Shown: piece by piece, positions 49,078-58,812 of the stretch
Position numbering within the stretch: position 1 is the first letter of the stretch
How the letters are laid out: each line of letters opens with the position of its first letter
Source of the DNA: Streptomyces lucensis JCM 4490
GTDB lineage: Bacteria; Actinomycetota; Actinomycetes; Streptomycetales; Streptomycetaceae
Assembly (NCBI RefSeq): GCF_014650035.1
Contig: NZ_BMUE01000021.1
Location: forward strand, 39,743 to 103,742
DNA length: 64,000 bases
Direction: 5' to 3'
Notes under the pieces: generated by a model
What the model was told of the DNA's origin: nothing
Databases searched by the model: none
What the model saw: only the letters and a program-made list of their open reading frames with translations
Program-made: the position numbers and the translations under genes

Positions 49078-50790
49078 ATGAGCACAACCGACACCGACAA
49101 CAGCCGGGGCCAGGAGGACCAGCAGGAGGACCTCGGCGCGGCCGGCTCCCAGCTGTCCACCGCGCCGCGGGACGAGATCTCCTCCGTGCCCGGCCTCGGC
49201 CTCATCGGCTGGACCCGCTGGTTCTGGCGGCAGCTGACCTCCATGCGGGTCGCGCTGCTGCTGCTCCTGCTGCTCTCGCTCGGCGCGATCCCCGGCTCGC
49301 TGATCCCGCAGACCGGCGCCGACGCCGCCAAGGTCGAGGCGTTCCGGGCCGCGCACACCACGCTCGCGCCGGTCTACGACAAGCTCGGCCTGTTCCACGT
49401 CTACAGCTCGGTGTGGTTCTCCGCGATCTACATCCTGCTGTTCGTCTCCCTCATCGGCTGCATCATCCCGCGCACCTGGCAGTTCGTCGGCCAGCTGCGC
49501 GGCCGTCCGCCGGGCGCGCCCAGGCGGCTGGACCGGCTGCCGGCGTACACGACGTGGCGCACCGAGGCCGACCCCGAGCAGGTCCGCGAGGCCGCGCTCG
49601 CCCTGCTGCGCGGCCGCCGCTTCCGCGCCCACACCGCCGGTGACGCCGTCGCCGCCGAGAAGGGCTACCTGCGCGAGGTGGGCAACCTGGTCTTCCACAG
49701 CGCGCTGATCGTGATGCTCGTCGCCTTCGCCTCCGGCCAGCTGTACAAGTCGGACGGCACCAAGCTGATGGTGGAGGGCGACGGCTTCTCCAACGCGCTG
49801 CCGATGTACGACGACATCAAGTCCGGCAGCCTGTTCCAGGCCGACGACCTCGTGCCGTTCAGCTTCGACCTGAAGGACTTCAAGGGCACCTACGAGCTGA
49901 CCGGCCCCAACCGCGGCACCCCGCGCACCTTCGAAGCGAAGATCACCTACAGCAAGGGCGCCTACGGCAAGGAGCGCTCGACCACCGTCAAGGTCAACGA
50001 GCCGCTGGAGATCGACGACTCCAAGGTCTACCTGGTCAGCCACGGCTACGCGCCCGTCATCACCGTCCGCGACGGCAAGGGCAAGGTCGTCTACCACGCC
50101 CCGGTGCCGCTGCTGCCGCTCGACGGGAACGTCACGTCGCAGGGCGTGATCAAGGTGATGGACGGCTACCGCGACGCCAAGGGCGCCAAGGACATGCTCG
50201 GCGTGAAGGCCTTCTTCCTGCCGACCTACGGCGGTGCGGGCAGGGAGGTCGCCTCGGCGTTCCCGGCGCTGCTGAACCCGGTGCTCAACCTGGAGCCGTA
50301 CCACGGCGACCTCGGCGTCAACTCGGGCATCCCGCAGAGCGTGTACCAGCTCGACAAGACCCACATGAAGGCGTTCAAGGACACCGAGGGCCGGCAGCTG
50401 AGGGGGAACCTCAAGCCGGGGCAGACCCTGAAGCTCCCGGACGGCGCCGGCTCGATCACGCTCGAGAAGGACGTCAAGGAGTGGGCCGGCTTCGAGATCG
50501 TCCAGGAGCCGGGCAGCGGCTGGGCGCTCGGCGGCGCCCTCGCCGCGATCTTCGGCCTGGCCGCGTCCCTGTTCATCCAGCGCCGCCGCGTGTGGGTGCG
50601 GGCGGTGCGCGGCGCCGACGGCGTCACGGTCGTCGAGCTGGCCGGTCTCGGCCGCAGCGAGTCCGCGAAGGTGCCCGAGGAACTGGGCGCCCTCGCCGGA
50701 ACCCTCTACGACAAGGCGCCGGGGGCACCCGAACCCGACGACGACTCCACCGAAACTCCCGTCGCACCTGCCGAAGGGGCTGAGAAGTGA
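49078..50790 (+). CDS. resB: ResB cytochrome c synthetase subunit
   Basis: 570 residues. Conserved start WTRWFWRQLTSMRVALLLLLLLSLGAIPGSLIPQ; helices near 55-75, 112-130 and 210-225; a long extracytoplasmic domain (~230-470); and last helix GWALGGALAAIFGLAASLFI. With CcsB it forms the System II haem lyase that attaches haem to cytochrome c outside the membrane. It overlaps the CcsB start by 4 bp. Acidic C-terminal tail. Confidence 0.94.
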   Translation: MSTTDTDNSRGQEDQQEDLGAAGSQLSTAPRDEISSVPGLGLIGWTRWFWRQLTSMRVALLLLLLLSLGAIPGSLIPQTGADAAKVEAFRAAHTTLAPVYDKLGLFHVYSSVWFSAIYILLFVSLIGCIIPRTWQFVGQLRGRPPGAPRRLDRLPAYTTWRTEADPEQVREAALALLRGRRFRAHTAGDAVAAEKGYLREVGNLVFHSALIVMLVAFASGQLYKSDGTKLMVEGDGFSNALPMYDDIKSGSLFQADDLVPFSFDLKDFKGTYELTGPNRGTPRTFEAKITYSKGAYGKERSTTVKVNEPLEIDDSKVYLVSHGYAPVITVRDGKGKVVYHAPVPLLPLDGNVTSQGVIKVMDGYRDAKGAKDMLGVKAFFLPTYGGAGREVASAFPALLNPVLNLEPYHGDLGVNSGIPQSVYQLDKTHMKAFKDTEGRQLRGNLKPGQTLKLPDGAGSITLEKDVKEWAGFEIVQEPGSGWALGGALAAIFGLAASLFIQRRRVWVRAVRGADGVTVVELAGLGRSESAKVPEELGALAGTLYDKAPGAPEPDDDSTETPVAPAEGAEK

Positions 50791-51884
50791 CTCCCGCCGC
50801 CGCAACCGACCTCGCCGTCGCGACCAACGAACATCTCGCGAGCATCAGCAACACGCTGGTCTACTCGTCGATGGCCGTCTACACGCTGGCGTTCTTCGCG
50901 TACATCGCCGAATGGCTCTTCGGCAGCCGCAGCAAGGTGGCCCGGACGGCCGCCGCGCTCACGGCCGCGCCCGAGGCCGCGAAGGCACCCGCCGTCACCG
51001 TGCGGAAGGCCGGCGGGACCGCCGTGCTGGAGCGGCCGAAGGTCGTCGTCCGCTCGGCGTCCGGCGCCCGGGACGTGCCGGACGGTCCCGGCGCGCACGG
51101 CGGCGACGTGCAGGGCGACCTGTACGGCCGGATCGCCGTCTCCCTCACCGTGCTCGCCTTCCTCGTCGAGCTGGGCGGCGTCGTCGCCCGCGCGGCCTCC
51201 GTGGAACGGGCGCCGTGGGGCAACATGTACGAGTTCAACATCACGTTCTCCACGGTCGCCGTCGGCGTGTACCTCGCGCTGCTGGGTCTGAGGAAGAACG
51301 TGCGCTGGATGGGCCTGTTCCTGGTCACCACGGTCCTGCTCGACCTGGGTCTGGCGGTCACCGTCCTGTACACGGCGAGCGACCAGCTGGTCCCGGCGCT
51401 GCACTCGTACTGGCTGTACATCCACGTCTCCACCGCGATCTTCTGCGGCGCGGTGTTCTACGTCGGCGCGGTCAGCACGATCCTGTACCTGTTCAAGGAC
51501 TCGTACGAGAGCAAGCTGCAGGCCGGTGGCAGGCCCGGTGCCCTCGCGACCTCGGTGCTGGAGCGGCTGCCCGCCTCCGCGTCCCTCGACAAGTTCGCCT
51601 ACCGGGTCAACGCGGCCGTCTTCCCGCTGTGGACGTTCACGATCATCGCGGGCGCGATCTGGGCGGGCGACGCGTGGGGCCGCTACTGGAACTGGGACCC
51701 CAAGGAGACCTGGTCCTTCATCACCTGGATCGCCTACGCCTGCTACCTGCACGCCCGTGCCACGGCCGGCTGGAAGGGCCGCAAGGCCGCCTACCTGGCG
51801 ATGATCGCGTTCGGCTGCTGGCTGTTCAACTACTACGGCGTGAACATCTTCGTCAGCGGCAAGCACTCCTACGCGGGCGTGTAG
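50787..51884 (+). CDS. ccsB: CcsB cytochrome c synthetase subunit
   Basis: 365 residues. Eight helices; WWD haem-handling motif WGRYWNWDPKETWSFITWIAYACYLHARAT and external His residues (LHSYWLYIHVSTAIFC). The N-terminal extension between helix 1 and helix 2 (residues ~55-110) is Ala/Arg-rich and longer than in many homologues. Exports and presents haem for ligation with ResB. Last gene of the operon. Confidence 0.95.
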   Translation: MTPAAATDLAVATNEHLASISNTLVYSSMAVYTLAFFAYIAEWLFGSRSKVARTAAALTAAPEAAKAPAVTVRKAGGTAVLERPKVVVRSASGARDVPDGPGAHGGDVQGDLYGRIAVSLTVLAFLVELGGVVARAASVERAPWGNMYEFNITFSTVAVGVYLALLGLRKNVRWMGLFLVTTVLLDLGLAVTVLYTASDQLVPALHSYWLYIHVSTAIFCGAVFYVGAVSTILYLFKDSYESKLQAGGRPGALATSVLERLPASASLDKFAYRVNAAVFPLWTFTIIAGAIWAGDAWGRYWNWDPKETWSFITWIAYACYLHARATAGWKGRKAAYLAMIAFGCWLFNYYGVNIFVSGKHSYAGV

Positions 51885-51909
51885 TCGCCCGGTCGGTGAC
51901 ACTGGTGTC

Positions 51910-52362
51910 ATGAGCGGTTCCATCGAACAGGGCACCAGCCAGATGCACGGGAACACGCACATACTCCACTTCCTGGTGCGGATCCCGCGGAGCATGGAGG
52001 ACGTCTGGTCGGCGGTGGCCACCCCCGAGGGGCTCGGGGGCTGGTGCACCGCCGTCGACGTCCTGGAACCCCGGCTCGACGGCGCGGTCACCCTGCGCGA
52101 ACTGGGCTCCGGGCGGATCACCGCGTGGGACGTGGACCGGGTCGCCGAGTACACCCTCGGCGCCGGGGGCCGGATCCGCTTCCACCTCGAGCGGGGCGGG
52201 GACGAGGAGTGCGTGCTGCGCTTCACGCACGAGTCCCAGGGCGAACGGGAGACCGAGTCCGGCTGGCGCACCCGGTTCGAACGCATGATCGCCGCCCTGG
52301 AACCCCCGCGGACCCTCCCCGGACAGGAACCCACCCGGCCCCTGCCCGGCCAGTTCACCTAG
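51910..52362 (+). CDS. SRPBCC (START/Bet v 1-like) family protein
   Basis: 150 residues. Opens HILHFLVRIPRSMEDVWSAVATPEGLGGWC, the canonical first strand and helices of the SRPBCC fold, and continues with strand-rich EYTLGAGGRIRFHLERGGDEECVLRFTH. A Pro-rich tail (LPGQEPTRPLPGQFT) follows. The hydrophobic-pocket fold binds lipids or polyketides; ligand unknown. 25 bp after ccsB on the same strand. Confidence 0.78.
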   Translation: MSGSIEQGTSQMHGNTHILHFLVRIPRSMEDVWSAVATPEGLGGWCTAVDVLEPRLDGAVTLRELGSGRITAWDVDRVAEYTLGAGGRIRFHLERGGDEECVLRFTHESQGERETESGWRTRFERMIAALEPPRTLPGQEPTRPLPGQFT

Positions 52363-52433
52363 GGGCCTGACCGACCGTTCCCGTCGGCCCCCCGACGCCT
52401 GGCACGCCCTGCGACCTGTCCGTCGGACAGGCC

Positions 52434-53981
52434 CTACGACGGCGGCAGGCACTCCTTGCCCGGCGGCCTGCCCTCCGGCCAGGCGATGCGGACGAAGCGG
52501 GAGCCGCCCTGCTCGGTCAGCTCCACGATCGGCACGGCCTTGTCGTACGGGTTGCCGTGCACGTCGAGGCAGATCCAGCCGCTCGCCCCGTCCACCCGCA
52601 GCGAGCCCTTGACCTGCGGCCACTGCAGGCCCACGTCCGTGAGCGCCGGCACCTTCCCGCCGTCCGGCACGGCCTCGCGGATGCCGTGCACCGCGAGGCG
52701 CAGGGTGTCGTACCCGATGATCAGCTGCCCGTCGTCCAGGGCGACGGATCCGAGCGGACCCGCCGGTCCCCGCCCCGCGGCCGTCAGCAGCCGCCGCAGC
52801 GCGGCGAAGCCGGCCGCCGAGCCGCCCGTCCCCGCCGGGTCCGCCGTCCAGGCGTCGGGGTGGGCGAGCGAGGTGTAGCGCACGGAGAGGTTGTGCCGCA
52901 GGGCGGTGCGGTCCAGGGCCTTCTCGTGCGTCAGGTACGAGGCCTCGTCGCCGGTCAGCACCGTGAACTTCCGGTCCTGGCAGCCGCGACCGCCGAGCGC
53001 GTTGATGAACTGCCGCAGCTGGGTGTGGCGGCCCGCGAACAGGATCGTGTCCGTCCGCCGCGAGGTGTCGCAGACCAGGTGCGTGATCTGCCGGAAGGTG
53101 TTCGCGGTCGTGCCCTCCTCGCTGCGGTCGGCGGGCGGGGTGAACGGCTGCGGCTCGTACGGCGAGCCCTTGATCAGCGCCGCGAACGACTCCTGCAGCG
53201 TCCGCGTGTACGGATCGCCGGGCCTGTCGTACACCAGCAGCGCCTTGCCCGCGCTCACCTTGGCGAAGGAGGCCAGCGCACGGGCCTCGTCGGTGTTGGT
53301 CGGCGCCACCCTGGCGAGCCCGGGGTAAGGGTCCTCGCCCTGCTGCCCGTTGGCCAGGTCGTCGGCGGTGATGGAGGAGCCGATCACCGGGACGCGGCGC
53401 CGGGTCAGCTCCTCGACGGCCTTCTTGTTGGCGTCGGTGCTCTGCCCGACGCCGGCCACCGCGCGCAGCCGGTCCGCGCTCGTCGTCATCGCCGTCAGCT
53501 GGTCGACCGTCCGCCGCCAGTGACCGCCCGTCGCCCCCGGGTTGGCCAGCACCAGCCGGATCAGCGGCGCCTCCCCGTTGGCCTCGTGGTTGGCCTGGTA
53601 CTGCGCCAGGTAGGCGCCCTGGAGCTGGTGCCGGATGTCGTTCTGGCTGGTCGGGGAGGCGGTGGTGTACGGCAGCATCAGCGCCACCGTCACATAGGTG
53701 CCGGGCTTCAGGCGGTCGTTCTCCCGCCCGATCGCCGCCACGACGTCCCGCAGCCCGGCCTGCCCGAAGGCGTACGGCCCCGTCGCCACGCCCACGCACT
53801 CCTCGCTGCCCTCCGGCCGGCTCACCCCGGCCGCGCAGGAGCGGTCGTCGTGCGTGAGGACCCGTACCGCGAACACCAGCCCGGCCACCAGGGCCGCCGT
53901 CACCAGCAGCGCCAGGTAGCGGCGCAGCGGGATCTCCCACACGCTCTCGCGCAGCCGTGTGCCCACACCCCCGCGTGCCAT
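52434..53981 (-). CDS. Membrane-anchored periplasmic-binding-like protein (ABC SBP fold), no transporter
   Basis: 515 residues from ATG 53981, overlapping the ATPase stop (TGATG). N-terminal anchor YLALLVTAALVAGLVFAVRVL, then a type 1 periplasmic-binding fold like Leu/Ile/Val-binding proteins: LRDVVAAIGRENDRLKPGTYVTVALMLPYTT, GQSTDANKKAVEELTRRRVPVIGSS, GKALLVYDRPGDPYTRTLQESFA. No permease or ABC ATPase is nearby, so a sensor or signalling role with the upstream ATPase is more likely than transport. Confidence 0.75.
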   Translation of the reverse strand: MARGGVGTRLRESVWEIPLRRYLALLVTAALVAGLVFAVRVLTHDDRSCAAGVSRPEGSEECVGVATGPYAFGQAGLRDVVAAIGRENDRLKPGTYVTVALMLPYTTASPTSQNDIRHQLQGAYLAQYQANHEANGEAPLIRLVLANPGATGGHWRRTVDQLTAMTTSADRLRAVAGVGQSTDANKKAVEELTRRRVPVIGSSITADDLANGQQGEDPYPGLARVAPTNTDEARALASFAKVSAGKALLVYDRPGDPYTRTLQESFAALIKGSPYEPQPFTPPADRSEEGTTANTFRQITHLVCDTSRRTDTILFAGRHTQLRQFINALGGRGCQDRKFTVLTGDEASYLTHEKALDRTALRHNLSVRYTSLAHPDAWTADPAGTGGSAAGFAALRRLLTAAGRGPAGPLGSVALDDGQLIIGYDTLRLAVHGIREAVPDGGKVPALTDVGLQWPQVKGSLRVDGASGWICLDVHGNPYDKAVPIVELTEQGGSRFVRIAWPEGRPPGKECLPPS

Positions 53982-56101
53982 CACGCCGCCCCCCTGCGGT
54001 CGTCCGGGCCGTCGTCGGTGTCGTCCGCGTCGTCGGAGCGGTCGGCGCCGTACCGGCCGTCCAGCGGGCGCCCGGCGAGCGCCGCCGCCGGCCAGTCCCG
54101 GGAGGCCCGCCACAGCAGCGCGTTGCCCGCCGGCCGCAGGTTGGACAGCTGCTCCAGCTCGAAGCGGAGCCGGTCGCACACCAGCGGGTCGGGCGGCACC
54201 AGGGGGTCCGCCAGCAGCCACACCGCGTGCAGCAGCCGCCGGATCCGCGCGTGCAGCACGGCGTCCACGCCCTCCGGCACCGGTTGCCCGTCGTCCGTGC
54301 GGCCCAGCGCCACCGCCACCCGCCGGTCGGCGCGCCCGGCCGTGTCACGGCCCTCGGCGTCGTGGGCGTGGAAGTAGGGCGCGGACGCGACGAACCGCAG
54401 GGTGCGCAGCCAGGAACGGGTGCCGGCCGTCGGGAAGGTGTCGCGCAGCTCCGCGACCGCCGGCTCGGTGACGCCCAGGGCGAGTTGGTGGTGCAGCCGG
54501 TAACGGGCGTGCCCGGGCGCGGTGTAGTGGGCGACCAGCGTCTCGTGCGCGGTGCGCCAGGACGCGTGGCCGGCGTCCCGCAGGTGCAGCCGGAGCAGCA
54601 GCAGGGTGCGCACGAACGGGTCGCCGACGAACTGGCCCCGCGCGGCCGGCAGCCCCTCCTCGGCGAGCAGCGTCTGTAACGCCCGTACGCTCGCCGGGCC
54701 GAACGTGTCCGGCAGCAGGGCCGAGGCCAGCGCGCAGGCCGAGCCGTGGTCGTGCGCGGCGGCCAGCACGGTCAGCTCCTCCAGGCGCTCGGGCGGCACC
54801 AGCCGGTCCAGCAGCACCTCGTAGGCGGGCCGGCCGGGCCGGTCCTCGGCGGGCCGGACCTCGGCTCTGAGCAGCTCGCCCAGCGCGGACACCCCGGGCA
54901 GGTGCTGCGCGGCCGCCTCGGCGAGCAGTACGACCCCCAGCGGATTCCCGCCGGTCAGCCGGTGCGCGGCGAGCGGGAGCCGGGCCGGGACGGGGGTGTC
55001 CTCGCAGACCGCGCCGACGATGTGCAGGGTGTCGTCCGGCCCCAGCCTCGGCAGCGCGACCAGCAGCGCCCGCGAGGAGGGGGCCGCGCCGGGCGCCCAG
55101 CCGGTGCGCCGGGCCACCTCCGGCAGCTCCCGCCGGACCGCGCCGGGCAGTTCCCCGCGTCCGTCGCCGCGCCGGGCCGCGACGAACACGACCTGGTCGG
55201 CGATGCCGTCGGTACGGTCGCGCAGCACGGCGGCCACCAGCTCAGGGCCCGGAGCGCACTGCGCGTTGTCGAGCAGCACCAGCGGCCGGCCGAGTCGCTG
55301 CATCCGCGGCAGCACGCCCGCGTACGCCTCGGTGAGGTCGGCCAGCAGCGCCCGAACCAGATACCGCTCGGCGTGCTCGCGCGAACCGTCGCCCGCCCGG
55401 AAGTGCCCGGACAGCAGGATCAGCCCGCGCTGGGCGTTGCCGCCCGCGTTCGGGTACGTCCGGTACCAGACGGACGCCTTCTGGTGCCGGCGGCTGGCGA
55501 AACCCTCGGCGACGGACTCCAGGGTCGCCTCGATCGCGCCCGACACCAGCGGGCCGGTCCCGGTGGCCGCCGCGACCACCTTCGCCGCCACCTTCCCGGC
55601 CATGCGGCCGGCCAGCCCGCTGATCCACGAGCCGGTCTCGTTCAGCAGCAGGATCCGCTCGACCTCCCGGCGGATCCGCTCGGAGTCCGCGTCGCCCCAG
55701 CCGCCCGCCGCCACCGCGACCAGGCCCGACATCAGCCTCGGGAAGGTGATCCGCCCGGCGCCGGTCACCGGCTCCGCGAGCTGCTCGGCGAGCGACAGCA
55801 GCGCCTGCGCGAGCGGCGACCAGGACTCGGCGGGCCGGTCCGCGGGCGGACCGGCGAACTGGGCCTCCGCGCAGTCGACCAGCGCGAGGGGCGTGTGCCC
55901 CTTGTAGGACTCCCGCAGCTCGGCGAGGACCGCGCTCTTGCCGAGCCCGCGCGCCCCGGTCAGCACCACGAACGGCGGCTCGTCCGGGTGCTCCAACGGA
56001 TGACCGCGGTGATGGTGGGGCCGCAGCCCCACGAGCCGCGGCGCGAGACCGGCCGGATCGACGTCGAACAGCGCCCCACACCCGTGCAACCGTCTGTGCA
56101 C
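53981..56101 (-). CDS. P-loop ATPase (STAND-like), unknown role
   Basis: 706 residues. Walker A GARGLGKSAVL (K55, S56) after a short N-terminal stretch, Walker B LVLLDNAQC (about residue 275), and sensor-like segment QVVFVAARRGDGR. The remaining ~350 residues are helical, Ala/Leu/Arg-rich, of a type seen in STAND and AAA+ signalling ATPases. The very C-terminus is acidic (DDADDTDDGPDDRRG). Overlaps the periplasmic-binding-like gene; I do not recognise a named family. Confidence 0.75.
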   Translation of the reverse strand: MHRRLHGCGALFDVDPAGLAPRLVGLRPHHHRGHPLEHPDEPPFVVLTGARGLGKSAVLAELRESYKGHTPLALVDCAEAQFAGPPADRPAESWSPLAQALLSLAEQLAEPVTGAGRITFPRLMSGLVAVAAGGWGDADSERIRREVERILLLNETGSWISGLAGRMAGKVAAKVVAAATGTGPLVSGAIEATLESVAEGFASRRHQKASVWYRTYPNAGGNAQRGLILLSGHFRAGDGSREHAERYLVRALLADLTEAYAGVLPRMQRLGRPLVLLDNAQCAPGPELVAAVLRDRTDGIADQVVFVAARRGDGRGELPGAVRRELPEVARRTGWAPGAAPSSRALLVALPRLGPDDTLHIVGAVCEDTPVPARLPLAAHRLTGGNPLGVVLLAEAAAQHLPGVSALGELLRAEVRPAEDRPGRPAYEVLLDRLVPPERLEELTVLAAAHDHGSACALASALLPDTFGPASVRALQTLLAEEGLPAARGQFVGDPFVRTLLLLRLHLRDAGHASWRTAHETLVAHYTAPGHARYRLHHQLALGVTEPAVAELRDTFPTAGTRSWLRTLRFVASAPYFHAHDAEGRDTAGRADRRVAVALGRTDDGQPVPEGVDAVLHARIRRLLHAVWLLADPLVPPDPLVCDRLRFELEQLSNLRPAGNALLWRASRDWPAAALAGRPLDGRYGADRSDDADDTDDGPDDRRGAA

Positions 56102-56172
56102 CGCATCTCCCCCTCAACAGCAGTGTAGAAAGGGGGAGTTGCTTCAGGCCAGGGTCAGCGGTGTCCCTCTTG

Positions 56173-57579
56173 TCAGGAAACCGCCGAGAGGCTTCCGTGG
56201 GCCACCGAGGCGATGTGGTCCCGCAGACGCTCGACGTACAGCCGCAGGTTCTTCGACGCCGTGTCCGTGTCCGGGTACCGGCTCGCCAGCCACAGCCCCT
56301 CGTGCAGCCGGTTCACCCACACGCACACCTGGTCCCCGTACGACACCCGCAGCAGCCCGTGCGCCTTCAGCTCCGCCCACCGTTCGGCGCCGGGGATGGC
56401 CCGGGTGTCGACGTAGGAGACGATCGAGTACAGGTCCGGCGAGGTCGGCCGGAAGTCCGCGCCGAGCAGCGCGAGCACCCGGGCCAGCGGCATCCGGGCC
56501 AGGGACCGGTTCGCCTGCAGCTCGGCGCGCACCGTCCGCAGCACGGCGGGGAAGGCCGGGGAACGGCCGACGGGCACCTCGATCGGGGCGCCGCCCACGT
56601 ACCAGCCCACCGAGTCGCTCCACCGCGACTTCACCCGGGTGTGGAACGGCACCACCGTCCGGTACACCTGCTGCCCGCCCAGCTCGTGGACGATGAGCGC
56701 GGTCGCGGCCAGCAGGCCGACCAGGCTGCCGCCGTAGGGCCTGCAGTACGCCTCGAAGGCCGCCGCCTCGCTCGCGTCCGCCAGCGGTTCGCACAGCATC
56801 CGCTGCCGGGGCAGCGGGCCGCCCGGCTCCACGCCCAGGTCGACCGGGAAGCTCGGCAGCGTCCCGTCGCAGCGGTGGATGAACTCCCGCCAGCGGTCCA
56901 CGACGGCGTGCCGGCCGTCGATGCCGTCCGCGTCCGCCCGCTCGATCTCGCAGAAGTCGACGTAGCTGGCGGGCGGCTCACGGAGTCCGGGCTCGGTCCC
57001 GGCCAGGACCGCCGCGTACAGCTCGTGGATCTCGGCGGCGATCCGGTGCACCGAGTAGGCGTCGACGTTGCTGTGGTCGAACGCCATGTACACGCTCGCC
57101 CCGTCGCCCCGTACGACCGCCGCGTAGATGAGGTTCGGCCAGCGCAGCGCGTCCGCGACCGTGTCGAAGCGGTTCTGCAGGTGCCGTACCAGGTCGTCCG
57201 CGTCGGGGAAGTCGCCCACCTCCTCCCGGCACAGGGACACGTCGGCGGCGTCGAGCGTGAACCGGCGCAGTTCCTCGCCCGCCCAGCGGAAGCCGCTGCG
57301 CAGCGTCTCGTGCCGCACGGTCCAGGCGCGCAGCGCCTCCTGCAGCACGTCGAGGTCGACCGGGCCGGGCAGGTCGAAGGCGGTACCCAGCCAGGTCGGC
57401 ACGAACAGCCCGTCCTCCCGGACGCACTTGGCCGTCCGGATGTGCGACTCCTGGATGTAGGCCGGAGGCCGGGAGTCGTCCGGCAGCCCTGTCGCCACCG
57501 CGACGGTCGCCGGGCTCAGCGTCCACTCGACGAGCCGTCCCGGCCGGACCTCGCAGCGCTGGATGTCAGTGATTCGCAC
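56173..57579 (-). CDS. Stand-alone condensation-domain (NRPS C-domain-like) protein
   Basis: 468 residues from GTG 57579 (GGGAGAC upstream). CoA-dependent acyltransferase/C-domain fold: DLDVLQEALRAWTVRHETLRSGF, D168-H169-S-N-V-D173 in YMAFDHSNVDAY (HHxxxD with the first His replaced, the catalytic second His kept), GGSLVGLLAATALIV, WYVGGAPIEVPV and FSIVSYVDTR-like C-terminal segment. No NRPS, carrier protein or adenylation gene is nearby, so it may condense an amino acid or acyl donor made elsewhere. 71 bp upstream of the ATPase on the same strand. Confidence 0.8.
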   Translation of the reverse strand: MRITDIQRCEVRPGRLVEWTLSPATVAVATGLPDDSRPPAYIQESHIRTAKCVREDGLFVPTWLGTAFDLPGPVDLDVLQEALRAWTVRHETLRSGFRWAGEELRRFTLDAADVSLCREEVGDFPDADDLVRHLQNRFDTVADALRWPNLIYAAVVRGDGASVYMAFDHSNVDAYSVHRIAAEIHELYAAVLAGTEPGLREPPASYVDFCEIERADADGIDGRHAVVDRWREFIHRCDGTLPSFPVDLGVEPGGPLPRQRMLCEPLADASEAAAFEAYCRPYGGSLVGLLAATALIVHELGGQQVYRTVVPFHTRVKSRWSDSVGWYVGGAPIEVPVGRSPAFPAVLRTVRAELQANRSLARMPLARVLALLGADFRPTSPDLYSIVSYVDTRAIPGAERWAELKAHGLLRVSYGDQVCVWVNRLHEGLWLASRYPDTDTASKNLRLYVERLRDHIASVAHGSLSAVS

Positions 57580-57864
57580 GCGTCTCCCATCGCAGAAGGG
57601 GGCCCCAGGATGCGGGCCCCCCTCATGGCAATGCCGTGCGACGCGGCCGGGACATGCCCGTCCGGCCCAATTCAGCGGAACGGGTGGCGGACCGAACAGG
57701 GAAGTGAATAGCCGCCTCACCCGGCCCGCGGCCCCGGCGACCCCGCCGGCCGTCACCGCTTCTCAGGACCTGACCTGCGCCCATCGGCGGCACCGATGCG
57801 GTCATCGGCGGGACGCCCCACTGGCGCGTGGACCGGCGCCCCGGGCCGCTCCTAACTTCGTGGC

Positions 57865-58812
57865 ATGACCCCAGAGAACAAGGGCACGGCCCAGCTGACG
57901 ACCGCGATGGTGCTCTCCGGCACCCTCGGCCTCTTCGTCGTCGAGTCGGGCGCCTCGCCCTTCGACGTCGTCTTCTTCCGCGTCCTGTTCGGCGCCCTGG
58001 CGCTGGGCTCCTACGTCGTCGCCCGCGGCTGGCTGCGCGGCCACGGATTCACCCCGCGCACCCTCGCACTGGCGGTCCTCGGCGGCGTGTTCATCGTCCT
58101 CAACTGGGTCCTGCTCTTCCAGTCGTACGAGAACACCTCCATCTCCGTGGCCACCGTGGTGTACCACACCCAGCCGTTCTACGTGGTCCTGCTCGGCGCC
58201 CTGCTGTTCCGCGAGCGCCTCACCGCCGCCAAGGTGGGCTGGATCGTGCTGGCCTTCGCCGGCCTGGTCCTCGTCTCGGGCGTCACCCCGGGCGACTTCG
58301 CGAGCGGCGGCGCGTACCTGACCGGCATCGGCCAGGCACTGCTGGCCGCGCTGCTCTACGGTCTGTCCACGCTGGTCACCAAGCGGATCACCGGAGTGCG
58401 CCCGCACCTCATCGCCCTCGTCCAGGTCCTGGTCGGCATCCCCCTGCTGCTGCCCTTCGCGGACTTCGGCGCCATGCGGGGCACCGGCTGGGACTGGGGC
58501 TGGCTGGTGGGCCTCGGCCTGATCCACACCGGGATCATGTACGTCCTGATGTACGCCGCCTACGCCCAGCTGCCCACCTCGAAGATCGCCGTGCTCGCCT
58601 TCGTCTACCCGGCGGTCGCCATGGTGATGGACTGGGCGGTGTACGGCCACCACATCGGCCTCGTGCAGGCGCTGGGCGTCCCGCTGATCGTGACGGCCAG
58701 CCTCAAGGTCACCCTTGCTCGGACACCAGCCGCCGCGCCTGCTCCACGAACAGCCGGGCGTGCGCCGGGAGCCGCTTCCCGGACCGCCACGCCAGCTGCG
58801 TCCGAAGCGTGA
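57865..58812 (+). CDS. EamA/DMT-family transporter
   Basis: 315 residues. Ten hydrophobic helices with the two EamA repeats: FDVVFFRVLFGALALGSYV and FAGLVLVSGVTPGDF, then FLAALLYGLSTLVTKR and LAFVYPAVAMVMDWAVYG. The Pro/Ala-rich C-terminal tail overlaps the convergent LysR gene by 104 bp. Exports amino acids or metabolites; the substrate is unknown, though LysR neighbours often control such exporters. Confidence 0.85.
   Translation: MTPENKGTAQLTTAMVLSGTLGLFVVESGASPFDVVFFRVLFGALALGSYVVARGWLRGHGFTPRTLALAVLGGVFIVLNWVLLFQSYENTSISVATVVYHTQPFYVVLLGALLFRERLTAAKVGWIVLAFAGLVLVSGVTPGDFASGGAYLTGIGQALLAALLYGLSTLVTKRITGVRPHLIALVQVLVGIPLLLPFADFGAMRGTGWDWGWLVGLGLIHTGIMYVLMYAAYAQLPTSKIAVLAFVYPAVAMVMDWAVYGHHIGLVQALGVPLIVTASLKVTLARTPAAAPAPRTAGRAPGAASRTATPAASEA

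Noticed and set aside
52434..53981. ABC transporter component for branched-chain amino acids
   Set aside because: No permease or ABC ATPase genes in the neighbourhood and the protein is coupled to a STAND-like ATPase instead.
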